A stretch of 64,000 nt of DNA, from contig JBCCWS010000018.1 in assembly GCA_039193195.1 (NCBI GenBank), forward strand, positions 43,493 through 107,492. The letters are read 5' to 3'. This document shows positions 1 to 8,141 of this stretch, piece after piece. Made by a program: the position numbers and the translations under genes. The notes under the pieces are model-generated. The model worked only from the letters and a program-made list of their open reading frames with translations. It searched no databases and was not told where the DNA came from. The stretch's first letter is position 1; each line of letters opens with the position of its first letter. This DNA comes from Pseudomonadota bacterium. Its GTDB lineage: Bacteria > Pseudomonadota > Gammaproteobacteria > Steroidobacterales > JBCBZW01.

Positions 1-217
1 CGATCACAGGAATCAGGTAACCGTGGCTATACTCCTCGCGGGACCACTCCCCCACCATAAAGGCGAGGCCATCGAAGAAGATGAACGCGAGGGCCGCTAG
101 GAGCACGCCCAAGACCGCCCACGCCAGGGCCGACATTAGGGGCGGACCGTCACCCGGTGAGGTGGGCGGCACCGGGGGATCGGAGGCGAGCGTCGCATCG
201 TCGGAGATCGAAACCAT
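1..217 (-). CDS. xrtA: Exosortase (XrtA-type), 5' end only
   Basis: Only about 72 N-terminal codons are present; the gene runs off the left edge. The translation shows a Pro-rich cytosolic start, a hydrophobic segment (roughly residues 32-48) and then the motif EYSHGYLIPVI, typical of the N-terminal region of exosortases, the multi-spanning membrane transpeptidases that process PEP-CTERM proteins. The catalytic Cys/Arg/His lie outside the window. The start used is the ATG at 215-217; an in-frame ATG at 134-136 is the alternative. It lies 103 bp downstream of the last glycosyltransferase, on the same strand as an exopolysaccharide operon whose ATPase, kinase, chain-length and outer-membrane genes belong to families found with exosortase. 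That context makes the XrtA subtype likely, by inference. Confidence 0.8.
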   Translation of the reverse strand, partial: MVSISDDATLASDPPVPPTSPGDGPPLMSALAWAVLGVLLAALAFIFFDGLAFMVGEWSREEYSHGYLIPVI

Positions 218-320
218 ATCGTCCTTGCCGTTGCACGTGTGAGGGCGCCGCGCGGGCGCACCGTCGTTGGTTGGCGAAGCCTGTCCTTGAGCCCGGCGAT
301 TCTACCAGCTGGCCTCGCCC

Positions 321-1571
321 TCAGGCGGGTCGGCGGAGCTGGCGATAGTTGTCATAAAGGGGTGCGAGCACGCGCTCGGGCGCATAGGGCGTCACGGCTT
401 CGACACATGCCTGATCGAGATGTTCGCGGGGCATCGATGCGGCTTGGGCCATCACGCGGCCGACAGCATCGGCGAAGTGCTCGGCGCTACGCCCAGCCGG
501 TGGAATCACCCATCCGTTAATTCCATCGCGCAACACACGTCGCACTTCGCCTACATCGCTCGCGACCGCAGGCAGACCGCATGCCAGGGCTTCGAGCAAG
601 GCGATTGGCATCCCCTCATAACGAGAGGGCAGTACGAAGACATCGGCGCCGTGCAGATACCCCGGAATCACCTGGGGAGAGAGCAAGCCGGTGATGTGCA
701 TTCGCTCAGCCACGCCGAGCGATCGAGCAGTCGCCTGCAGTTGTCGGCGCAAGCTCCCGTCCCCAACTAGGACCAGCCTCCAGTCACGTCCGTCCTTGGA
801 CTGCACCAAGCGCGCTAAGGTCTCGACGGCGAGAGCCGGCTCCTTTTGCGATTCGAGGCGGCCCACTAGCATCAGCAGCGCTGCACTCTCACCTAATCCC
901 AAACGCTGGCGCAGGGCGAGTCGAGCGTCCATGCGCGCCCCGAGGCTCGGCACCGCGAAACGATCGCCATCGAACCAGGTGGGGGTAAAGCGCACCCGAC
1001 TCGCGAGCGCCGGGTAGCGTCGCTTGAGTCCGTCCACGGCGCTCTGGAAGACGCTGTACACGCTAGCGGCGCGCCCGATGAGGCGCGACTCCGCAGCGAA
1101 GTACAGGCTGGGGAGGTGGCGCCAGCGAATGTCGCTACCGGGGTCGTAGAGCACCTCGCTATCCTGGTGCATGAAGGCGTTGATCGGTACGCCACGAGGC
1201 AGCAGGACCACGGGCTCTAACCGGTGCACTTCCGCCACGTCAAAGGCGTTGCGAGCTAGCAGCCCCCGGCGCGGCGCGAGGGCGGCGAGGTAACGTACCG
1301 TGGCTGGGACACGCGGCTGACGCGAAGGGTCACCGACCGCGTAGGTGGCGAAGTGACGATAGTTCTTATCGCGCATCCGGCAATTCAGCCAACGCCCCAC
1401 GGGGCGCGCCTGCACATCAGTCGTCAATCCGACTACGCTGAAGTCGATGTCCTGCGGCGCCCAGCCGATTAGGCCACGGATGAAGGTCTCGATACCGCCA
1501 GGCAGGGTACCCAAAGGATCCGATGGGTAGAAGATACGCACGTGCGTGCGGTTGGGAGCCGCTGAGCTCAT
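321..1571 (-). CDS. Glycosyltransferase family 4, exopolysaccharide locus
   Basis: A 416-residue GT-B fold glycosyltransferase, predicted to add a sugar to the lipid-linked exopolysaccharide repeat unit at the cytoplasmic membrane. The N-terminal half has the acceptor-side Gly-rich loop (LGTLPGGIETF, near residue 21). The C-terminal half has the donor-binding pattern VLPSRYEGMPIALLEALACG (about 325-345), the E-x7-E signature of GT4 enzymes. Its start overlaps the stop of the next upstream glycosyltransferase by 4 bp (ATGA), indicating translational coupling. It is the last transferase before the exosortase. Sugar specificity cannot be read from the sequence. Confidence 0.88.
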   Translation of the reverse strand: MSSAAPNRTHVRIFYPSDPLGTLPGGIETFIRGLIGWAPQDIDFSVVGLTTDVQARPVGRWLNCRMRDKNYRHFATYAVGDPSRQPRVPATVRYLAALAPRRGLLARNAFDVAEVHRLEPVVLLPRGVPINAFMHQDSEVLYDPGSDIRWRHLPSLYFAAESRLIGRAASVYSVFQSAVDGLKRRYPALASRVRFTPTWFDGDRFAVPSLGARMDARLALRQRLGLGESAALLMLVGRLESQKEPALAVETLARLVQSKDGRDWRLVLVGDGSLRRQLQATARSLGVAERMHITGLLSPQVIPGYLHGADVFVLPSRYEGMPIALLEALACGLPAVASDVGEVRRVLRDGINGWVIPPAGRSAEHFADAVGRVMAQAASMPREHLDQACVEAVTPYAPERVLAPLYDNYRQLRRPA

Positions 1572-2743
1572 GCGGTCAGCGACCCCCCGGCCGGCGCACT
1601 AGCCGGCCCCACCTCACGCAATATGACGGCCGTGTCGCGGACCATCGCTTGCACCGTGAACGACTCCCGCACCCTAGCGCGACCGTTCACACCGAGGCGA
1701 GCCGCCCTCGGCAGATCCGCCGCGAGCTCTGCGATGGCCTCGGCGAGCGCCGGTGCGTCCCCTACCGGTACCAGCCACCCCGTCTTCGCCGTCTCGATCG
1801 CCTCGCCCATGCCGCCAATCCGCGTGGCGATCACCGGCGTGCGCATCGCCAGCGACTCGAGCATCGCCATCGAGAAGGTCTCCACGCTGGTGGAAGCCAG
1901 CACACTGGCATCGGCGAGGGCGTAGAGCGGTCGCGTATCCGCTACATCACCGAGCAGGTGCACTCGCGCCTGCAGATCGAGCGCCTGGCGTTGCGCCTCG
2001 ATCTGCCGGCGCATCGCCCCGTCTCCAGCGAGCACCAGATGCACGCGCGCCTGCCCCGCGAGGGCCCGCAGCAAGAGCAGGTGTCCCTTCTCCGGGCGCA
2101 GGCGGGCCACGCACAAGAGCACGGGCGCATCGGCGGCGATGGAGAGGGATGCGCGAAGGGCGCGCGCTGCGGCCTCCTGTGTGGGCGTCGGGGAGAACCG
2201 CTCCGCATCCACGCCGTTGTAGACCACCGTGGCTCGTGACTTGAGCTCCGGGAAGCGCTGAATCCAATAGGCGGCTTGCGCTTGGCAGACGAATATGGTC
2301 CGGGCGCAGCGCCTGATCAGCGGCCGGTAGAGCCAACGATCGAAACGGTCCTCGCGCGCAGAGAGGTTCTGCGTGGTGTGGATCGCCACGACCAGCTCGG
2401 GCTTGTCGCGTTGCGCGATGAGCCACCTGGCAAGCGATGCGTAAAACAGACTGATCTGCAGCGTGCAATGGATCACCGCGAAGCGGTGCGTTCGCACGAG
2501 GCGGACCAAGTCCCCCACCAGCGACCAGCCGAGGCGCCCGCGCCGCTGCAGCCGATGGAACACTACCCGCGCGCGGTCGATCTCCTTCAACTGATCCAGC
2601 GGCTCACCGAAGGTTGCCAGGTGCACGGCGAAGCCCTGGCGAGCCAGACCATTCGCCAGGCTGATGGCCTGGGTCTCGGCGCCGGCACGAATTAGGGAGG
2701 GCACCAGCAAGAGAATCGGTGCGGGTCCTTGGGAGGGGTTCAT
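1568..2743 (-). CDS. Glycosyltransferase family 4, exopolysaccharide locus
   Basis: A 391-residue GT4 enzyme beginning MNPSQGPAPILLLVPSL. The open frame extends 49 codons further upstream, but that extension overlaps the preceding glycosyltransferase and is arginine-rich without domain character, so the ATG at 2741-2743, 11 bp after the upstream stop, is preferred. The N-terminal motif is IRAGAETQAISLANGL. The C-terminal donor-site motif is ASTSVETFSMAMLESLAM. It is coupled by a 4-bp overlap to the next glycosyltransferase. It probably builds the EPS repeat unit at the inner face of the inner membrane; donor and acceptor are unknown. Confidence 0.87.
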   Translation of the reverse strand: MNPSQGPAPILLLVPSLIRAGAETQAISLANGLARQGFAVHLATFGEPLDQLKEIDRARVVFHRLQRRGRLGWSLVGDLVRLVRTHRFAVIHCTLQISLFYASLARWLIAQRDKPELVVAIHTTQNLSAREDRFDRWLYRPLIRRCARTIFVCQAQAAYWIQRFPELKSRATVVYNGVDAERFSPTPTQEAAARALRASLSIAADAPVLLCVARLRPEKGHLLLLRALAGQARVHLVLAGDGAMRRQIEAQRQALDLQARVHLLGDVADTRPLYALADASVLASTSVETFSMAMLESLAMRTPVIATRIGGMGEAIETAKTGWLVPVGDAPALAEAIAELAADLPRAARLGVNGRARVRESFTVQAMVRDTAVILREVGPASAPAGGSLTA

Positions 2744-2754
2744 TGGTGAGCGTG

Positions 2755-3927
2755 CTAGGAGGTGGGCAATGACAGCGATGAGCGCGCCGAATCCGCACCT
2801 CCGCGCCGGTCGCCCGGCGTAGCGCCGCTGGCGATGTAGCGCTCGACCACAGCGCTGGGCGCGTAGTGCGCTAGGGCGAAGTTTCGGCAACGCTCGGTCA
2901 TGGCTTTCAGAGCGGTCGGGTCCCCGAGCAGCTCATCGAGCAGCCGGCTCATCAGATGGATGTCTCCCTTCACCGCAAGGCCCAGCCCGTGGCGGGCGAT
3001 GAGGCCATCGGGATCGAAGAAGCTCACCACGGGAACCCCGCGAATCCATGCCTGGAGGAAGGAGTTCGGGAAGCCCTCACTATCAGAGGTGTTCACGAAC
3101 ACGCGCGCGCGGGCAAAGTAGGCGTTGACCTCATGGTAGGGCACGGCCCCGAGCATCCGCAGGTTTGTAATCGCCCTAGCCTGCGATTGCACTTGCGCAT
3201 AGAGGGCCTCGTATCCGGGTACGGCACCGCCGATCATCGCTACCTGCCGACGGTGGAGCGCTTGTGCCAGCACAGGCACCAGGTCCGGGCGCTTGAAGTC
3301 ACGAAGGTTGTTAACCCACAATACGTCCAGGTCGCGCGGTTCGCTGAGCGATTCGCGCGGCAGTTCCACAGCCATCGGGATGGGAGCGCTCTCGAGCCCG
3401 TAGTGCGTTCGAAGGAGATCGCGTTGGTGCTCGCCCTGGGCGGAGATGAAATCCGCCCGCTCGAGTCCATACTCGTAAAGCTTGCGGTCACGCCAGAAAC
3501 GGATCAGCTGCTGGCCCGGCACGCAGTCCGTATCGTGGGCCACGCGAAAGACGAAGCGTCTTGCGTTTCGTCTTGCATGCCACGCGGTCAGCCCCGTGAT
3601 CATGCCCGCACAGGACTGGTAGTAAACGTCCGCATCGGCCGCCGCTAGGGCTCGCAAGATGCCGGTCGCCCGCGGGTGCAGGAAGCGCAGCACGGGCACG
3701 CCAGCGCGCTGGTTGTAAGCCGTGTGCACGCGGATGCCGTCGATGATCTCATCCGGCGCCTGCCCGTGATCCTTCACCAGCATGTGCACATCCCAGCCAG
3801 CTGCCACGTAAGCTCGCGCGAGCAAGGTCTGCTGCACAGACTCCCCGCCGAAGTAGTCTCCGCCCGCGCTGGGGTTTAGGACGGGGTAGTTGTCCAACCC
3901 CACGAAGCAGATGCGCGGCACTGTCAA
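2755..3927 (-). CDS. Glycosyltransferase (GT4-like), exopolysaccharide locus
   Basis: A 390-residue predicted GT-B glycosyltransferase. The N-terminus contains NPSAGGDYFGGESVQQ, a variant of the Gly-rich acceptor loop. The C-terminal half contains VFVNTSDSEGFPNSFLQAWIRGVPVVSF, a GT4-type nucleotide-sugar binding segment in which the second acidic residue of the E-x7-E signature is not obvious. It overlaps the polymerase gene by 4 bp (3924-3927) and is followed by another glycosyltransferase, so it is an internal gene of the EPS operon. The divergent donor motif suggests a different sugar specificity from its two neighbours, which is only an inference. Confidence 0.82.
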   Translation of the reverse strand: MTVPRICFVGLDNYPVLNPSAGGDYFGGESVQQTLLARAYVAAGWDVHMLVKDHGQAPDEIIDGIRVHTAYNQRAGVPVLRFLHPRATGILRALAAADADVYYQSCAGMITGLTAWHARRNARRFVFRVAHDTDCVPGQQLIRFWRDRKLYEYGLERADFISAQGEHQRDLLRTHYGLESAPIPMAVELPRESLSEPRDLDVLWVNNLRDFKRPDLVPVLAQALHRRQVAMIGGAVPGYEALYAQVQSQARAITNLRMLGAVPYHEVNAYFARARVFVNTSDSEGFPNSFLQAWIRGVPVVSFFDPDGLIARHGLGLAVKGDIHLMSRLLDELLGDPTALKAMTERCRNFALAHYAPSAVVERYIASGATPGDRRGGADSARSSLSLPTS

Positions 3928-5345
3928 CCCGCGCCAGGCGTGCGGCTCAGGGCACCTGCCGGCGTGAAGGGATCGCCGGCACTGGCGAAGTCGGGGCGCG
4001 TGGCCAAGCGCGTGGCCACCGGATTGCTGTAGTGCTGCAGGGAGTGGACGCTGAAGGCCGAGAATATGGCCAGCAAGGCGAACACGTAGTGCTGATAGTC
4101 CACCACCTGAAAGCGTAGGAACTCGATCTTCATCGAGTCAAATAGGAAGGTGAGCAGCACGACCACCCCCAGGCGCGGGAACTCGGACGCCATGTCCTCT
4201 GCTCGCTCCCAGCGCGATGCGCGCAACCAATGCAGGCCGAGGCTGGCGAACCAGACCATCCAAACGATGAAGCCTACTAGCCCGAGGGAATAGAGAAGGA
4301 ACAGGTATAGATTGTGGGGATAGCCGATGTACACCTCGCGCAAGAACCTCGGCGACATGTACTCGAGCACGATGCGTGGGCCGTGGCCGAAGGTCAGGGC
4401 CTCTGGAATACGCTCGATCACGTAGAACCACCCGCGCCGACTGTCCGGCACCACCCCGGTGAACTCCGTACCGGCAAGGCGCGTAAACAGCGTATCGAAC
4501 GGCGTATAGGCCACGATGATCACGCCTGCCACAGCCACTGCTGCGCCCCCCGCGGCAAGGACGCTGACTACCCGCGCGGTGCCGAGGGTGCGGCGGAACA
4601 CTGTGAGAAACAGCAAGGTACCGAAGATCAGCGCAATGAAGCCACCGCGAGAACCCGTCGCGATCAGCATCGCGACATTGGCGAACAGCAGCGCTATCAG
4701 CAACACCCGCATCCGCAGGCTGGGGAAGCGCATGAGCGCGTACCCCATGATCAGGCACTGCAAGACCAAAAAGCCCGCATTCGTTCCCGCCGGACCGAAG
4801 GGCCCTAGAAGCCGCCCCTTGTTTTCCAGGTTGCCGCCTATCGACCACTCGGAGAGGCCGAGCACGTTCACGCTGTCGAAGCCGAGCGTGATCTGAACAG
4901 CGAAAAACAGCAGCACCGCCACGTCCAACCCGATCAGCAGCTTTAGGACGAACCGCGGGTCCGGAAAGCGGCGGAAGTGATTGAACAGCAGGTAGAAGAA
5001 GACGAAACTTGAGAAGACGTTGAATAGGTAGATGCCCTGCTGCCCGTAGGTAGTCGGAATGCTCGTCGCCATCGACAGCAAGTAGGCGAGCACCAGCAGG
5101 CTCGCTTGCAGCAAATAAGGCACTTCGCGCATACGCCCCTGGAACAGGAACGCTGCGAAAGTGAGGTAGACCATGCCCACGTTCAACGACCCGTAGCGCG
5201 ACGCAATGAGCTGAAACGGGACCATCAAGATCAGCAAAGCGATCGGGTAGCGTTCAGGCAACGCATAGCTTGCCACGAACACGGTGAGCGCGCCGAGCAG
5301 TCCGAAGGCGAGCTGTACGCCGTGGGCGTTGATTAAGTCCATCAT
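3924..5345 (-). CDS. O-antigen ligase/polymerase-like membrane protein (Wzy-type)
   Basis: A 473-residue polytopic inner-membrane protein with ten or more hydrophobic segments. The segment ATGSRGGFIALIFGTLLFL (about residues 230-248) and the later PHNLYLFLLYSLGLVGF resemble the Wzy_C/O-antigen ligase family, enzymes that join lipid-linked oligosaccharides on the periplasmic side. Since it sits with a Wzz-like regulator, a Wza-like exporter and glycosyltransferases, polymerisation of the exopolysaccharide repeat unit is the likely role. It overlaps both neighbours by 4 bp (3924-3927 and 5342-5345). The C-terminal 35 residues are a non-membrane tail rich in Ala, Thr and Pro. Confidence 0.82.
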   Translation of the reverse strand: MMDLINAHGVQLAFGLLGALTVFVASYALPERYPIALLILMVPFQLIASRYGSLNVGMVYLTFAAFLFQGRMREVPYLLQASLLVLAYLLSMATSIPTTYGQQGIYLFNVFSSFVFFYLLFNHFRRFPDPRFVLKLLIGLDVAVLLFFAVQITLGFDSVNVLGLSEWSIGGNLENKGRLLGPFGPAGTNAGFLVLQCLIMGYALMRFPSLRMRVLLIALLFANVAMLIATGSRGGFIALIFGTLLFLTVFRRTLGTARVVSVLAAGGAAVAVAGVIIVAYTPFDTLFTRLAGTEFTGVVPDSRRGWFYVIERIPEALTFGHGPRIVLEYMSPRFLREVYIGYPHNLYLFLLYSLGLVGFIVWMVWFASLGLHWLRASRWERAEDMASEFPRLGVVVLLTFLFDSMKIEFLRFQVVDYQHYVFALLAIFSAFSVHSLQHYSNPVATRLATRPDFASAGDPFTPAGALSRTPGAG

Positions 5346-6361
5346 CTGCGTTGCTCGCCTGCGCTCGTAAACGGCCGCGCCAATGGCTCGCCAATGAACA
5401 GCCCCTGCCCAGGCATCGCCACGCTCTTCCAGTACGCCTCGATGACGCTGTCACCGGCGTAGTAATGACTTAGAAGCACGGTCGGGTCGGGGAACTTCTC
5501 TCGATACGCACAGGGTTCGGCCACGGTGCCGTAGCTCGCCGTCGCACCGGCCTCGAGCCAGCGTAGGGCGCTCATCTGCGGGCTGTCGTCGAGACGGCCG
5601 CCGCTGGAGGTCAAGTGATCGGCGACGGCGCCGGGCAGGAAGCGATTACTGCGCAAGGCCACCACCTCCTTTGCGCCCGTGAAGTAAAACAACACATCGT
5701 CCCTATCGCGCAGGGCGTCGGTGCGCTCGTGGCGAAGGCGCAAGCGACCAGACCACCGCTGCACCAGCGCCGGAAAGGCCACGGCACGTACGTTTCGGTG
5801 CCGATCACTGGTCTGTACCAGGTAGCCCGTGCCCGAGGGTCGCGTGCCGTCGGCAGCAAGACCACGCGCGATCAGGGCCCGCCCTTCGGACTCGTCACGT
5901 GCGGCCAACAGCATGGCCGGACGCACCCCGTGGTCTTGCCAGGGTTTCGCACTCGAGCTGTCGAAGTAGTCGGAAAGACGCGTGCGAGCGCAGGGCTTGG
6001 CGCACCACTGCTCATCGAAGCCGGCGGCGAAGGCGGTCGTCATCGACATGCACTTCACCCGATAGGGCCGCATCCACGCTAGCACGTAGGCCTGAACATG
6101 CGCCGGCGTCTTCTGAAGTACTCGGGCGCGGATACGCGTCAGGCGATCCGCATTCACCCGCGGCTGATCGGGCGGCAGGCGCACTTCTATCAGCTGCGTC
6201 GGTGGTATTCCCCTCGCGTCAACGTAGTGGCGGGCAAGCACCATGCTTAGAGGATCGTTGGCATTGGCGATCACGGCGACCTCGCGGGGGCTGAACGCCG
6301 CCCACGACGTCATCGATCCCGCTAGCCACACTATCAGGCTGACCAGCAGCAGGCGAGCCAT
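5342..6361 (-). CDS. TIGR03790-like secreted protein of unknown function
   Basis: About 339 residues after choosing the ATG at 6359-6361. That start gives a clean signal peptide (MARLLLVSLIVWLAGSMTSWA) and lies 4 bp after the upstream stop; the open frame reaches an ATG at 6394, which would overlap the ATPase gene by 29 bp. The mature protein begins with EVAVIANANDPLSMVLARHYVDARGIP and carries YVLAWMRPYRV and SYGTVAEPCAYREKFPDPTVLLSHYYAGDSVIEAYWKSV. These match my memory of the TIGR03790 family, which has no assigned biochemistry. Its position between the ATPase and polymerase genes implies a periplasmic role in exopolysaccharide assembly. Confidence 0.78.
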   Translation of the reverse strand: MARLLLVSLIVWLAGSMTSWAAFSPREVAVIANANDPLSMVLARHYVDARGIPPTQLIEVRLPPDQPRVNADRLTRIRARVLQKTPAHVQAYVLAWMRPYRVKCMSMTTAFAAGFDEQWCAKPCARTRLSDYFDSSSAKPWQDHGVRPAMLLAARDESEGRALIARGLAADGTRPSGTGYLVQTSDRHRNVRAVAFPALVQRWSGRLRLRHERTDALRDRDDVLFYFTGAKEVVALRSNRFLPGAVADHLTSSGGRLDDSPQMSALRWLEAGATASYGTVAEPCAYREKFPDPTVLLSHYYAGDSVIEAYWKSVAMPGQGLFIGEPLARPFTSAGEQRR

Positions 6362-6365
6362 TGCC

Positions 6366-7208
6366 CTAGCCGACCGCTTCGCGCTCGTCGCCACCGGTGA
6401 AAATGCCTCCCTGCTTGCGATCGCGGACCACCTCCTTCACGAGCTCCTCGCTAATCTGTGAGAGGCTGGCGGCGTAGCCGTACACCAAGGACACGTCGCA
6501 CAGTGAATTGATAACGCGCGGCACGCCACGGCTGTGGTACCAGAGCAGTGCACGAGCCTTCTCATCGAACAGCTCGGCATCGCCCCCGACCACTTGCAAG
6601 CGGTGGCGAATGTACTCGTGCGCCTCGTCTGCGCTAAGGGTATCTAGGTGGTGTGCGATCAGGATCCGCTGTGCGAACTGGGTCAGCTCGGGCAGGCGAA
6701 GCTTCTCCCGCAGTTCCGGTTGACCGACCAGAATGAGCTGCAGCACCTGTGACTTGTCGGCGTTAACGTTCGACAGCATGCGCAGCTCTTCGAGCGTCTC
6801 TACGCTCAAGTTCTGCGCCTCATCGATGATCAGAACCGTACGCCGCGACTGGGCGTACTCCTCGATAACGAAACTGATGAACTGCTCGTACATCTCGACT
6901 TTATCGAGGTTCTTGTACTCCAGATTGAACGCCATCAGCACCCACTGCAGGAGTTCGCCGAAGGACTCGTGCGTGTTAGTGATAAGGCCCACCGTGAGGT
7001 CCGACTCGATCTCGTTCAGCACCTGACGGATCAGGGTGGTCTTGCCCGAACCGATCTCGCCCGTGACTACGGTGAAGCCAGCGTTGCTCATGAGGCCGTA
7101 CTGGAGCATCGTCAGCGCGGCTCGATGCTTCGTACCGAGGTACAGAAACTCAGGATCCGGCAGCAGAGAGAACGGCTTCTCAGAGAAGCCGTAGTAGGCC
7201 TCATACAT
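6366..7208 (-). CDS. XrtA/PEP-CTERM-associated ExeA-like ATPase
   Basis: A 280-residue AAA-type ATPase starting MYEAYYGFSEKPFSLLPDPEFLYLG, the N-terminal signature of the ExeA/GspA-like family (TIGR03015 in exosortase loci). Walker A is GEIGSGKTT (about residues 51-59) and Walker B is VLIIDEAQNL, followed by the sensor-type segment LILVGQPELREKL. No membrane segment is visible, so it is probably cytoplasmic and may energise or gate exopolysaccharide assembly. It lies 39 bp after the tyrosine kinase gene and 4 bp before the TIGR03790 gene. The family assignment is strong; the physiological substrate is unknown. Confidence 0.9.
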   Translation of the reverse strand: MYEAYYGFSEKPFSLLPDPEFLYLGTKHRAALTMLQYGLMSNAGFTVVTGEIGSGKTTLIRQVLNEIESDLTVGLITNTHESFGELLQWVLMAFNLEYKNLDKVEMYEQFISFVIEEYAQSRRTVLIIDEAQNLSVETLEELRMLSNVNADKSQVLQLILVGQPELREKLRLPELTQFAQRILIAHHLDTLSADEAHEYIRHRLQVVGGDAELFDEKARALLWYHSRGVPRVINSLCDVSLVYGYAASLSQISEELVKEVVRDRKQGGIFTGGDEREAVG

Positions 7209-7247
7209 CGGACGCCATCCAAGCGACGGCGTTGCGCGGGCGAACGC

Positions 7248-8069
7248 TCACAAGGGGTAGCCTGCCACGCCATCCGTCATCGTCAGCACCGTACCAGCAA
7301 GGTTGACGTCCTTGAGCAGCTCCGCCGCCTGGCGCAGCTCTTGCTGGCGCGTACCCGCATCACGTACCACCAGTAGGAACGCATCGACCAGGGGCGAGAA
7401 GGCGAGCACATCATCGGTGGTGCACACGGGCGGCAGATCGAAGATCACTAGACGCTCGGGATAGCGATGGGTGATGTCATCGATAAGCTGGTGCATTTTC
7501 GGCGCTGACAGCATTTCCGAGGCTTCCTCCTGCCCATCACGCCCCGGCAATATCACCAATCGGTCCATGCCAGGATTGATCAGCACCTGCGACAGGGGCA
7601 GCTCCGTGAACATGTAGTCAGCGATGCCTACTTCAATCTCGTTCTCGAAGCCCAGGAGGCTGTGCACCGTGGGCCGGCGCAGGTCTAGGTCCACCAGCAG
7701 CACCGTGTGGTTGACCTCACGCGAGAGACTGATCGCCAGATTGAGCGCGGTGACGGACTTGCCCTCACCCGGTCCAGGGCTGGTCACGGCGAGGGAGTTC
7801 CAGCGGTGCGAGCGCATCAGCTGCAACACACGAGTGCGGAGCATTCGAAAGGCATCCGCACCAGGATCGCGATCGCGGTTGGCGATGATGCGATTGTGCT
7901 CGAGCACCTGAGGATCGGTCGGGATTACGCGGGTCTGGGTGTAGCGCACGGCCGCCGCGGGCTGGCCGCCGGCAGCAGGTTGCGCATGCTCCACGCGGCG
8001 CGGGGCCGCAACTTGTCCGGCGCTGCGCTCACGACGGGCGCGATCGAGCGCCTCTTTGATCTTTTCCAT
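7248..8069 (-). CDS. XrtA-associated tyrosine autokinase (CpsD/Wzc-C type)
   Basis: A 273-residue cytoplasmic BY-kinase of the kind that pairs with a separate Wzz-like membrane adaptor (TIGR03018-type). Walker A is SPGPGEGKSVTALNLA, Walker A' is VLLVDLDLRRPTVH and Walker B is LVIFDLPPV. The C-terminus ends VAGYPL and has a single tyrosine instead of the usual tyrosine cluster, so autophosphorylation capacity may be limited. It follows the chain-length regulator by 72 bp; the two are expected to interact and cycle with polymer elongation. The N-terminal about 50 residues (MEKIKEALDRARRERSAGQ) form a basic helix typical for the family. Confidence 0.88.
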   Translation of the reverse strand: MEKIKEALDRARRERSAGQVAAPRRVEHAQPAAGGQPAAAVRYTQTRVIPTDPQVLEHNRIIANRDRDPGADAFRMLRTRVLQLMRSHRWNSLAVTSPGPGEGKSVTALNLAISLSREVNHTVLLVDLDLRRPTVHSLLGFENEIEVGIADYMFTELPLSQVLINPGMDRLVILPGRDGQEEASEMLSAPKMHQLIDDITHRYPERLVIFDLPPVCTTDDVLAFSPLVDAFLLVVRDAGTRQQELRQAAELLKDVNLAGTVLTMTDGVAGYPL

Positions 8070-8141
8070 CAGTTCACTTCCGGTTCACGAAGCCGCTCCG
8101 CCCACTGGGGGCTGCGGTGCGTTCCTGTCCACGAGTCAGGC

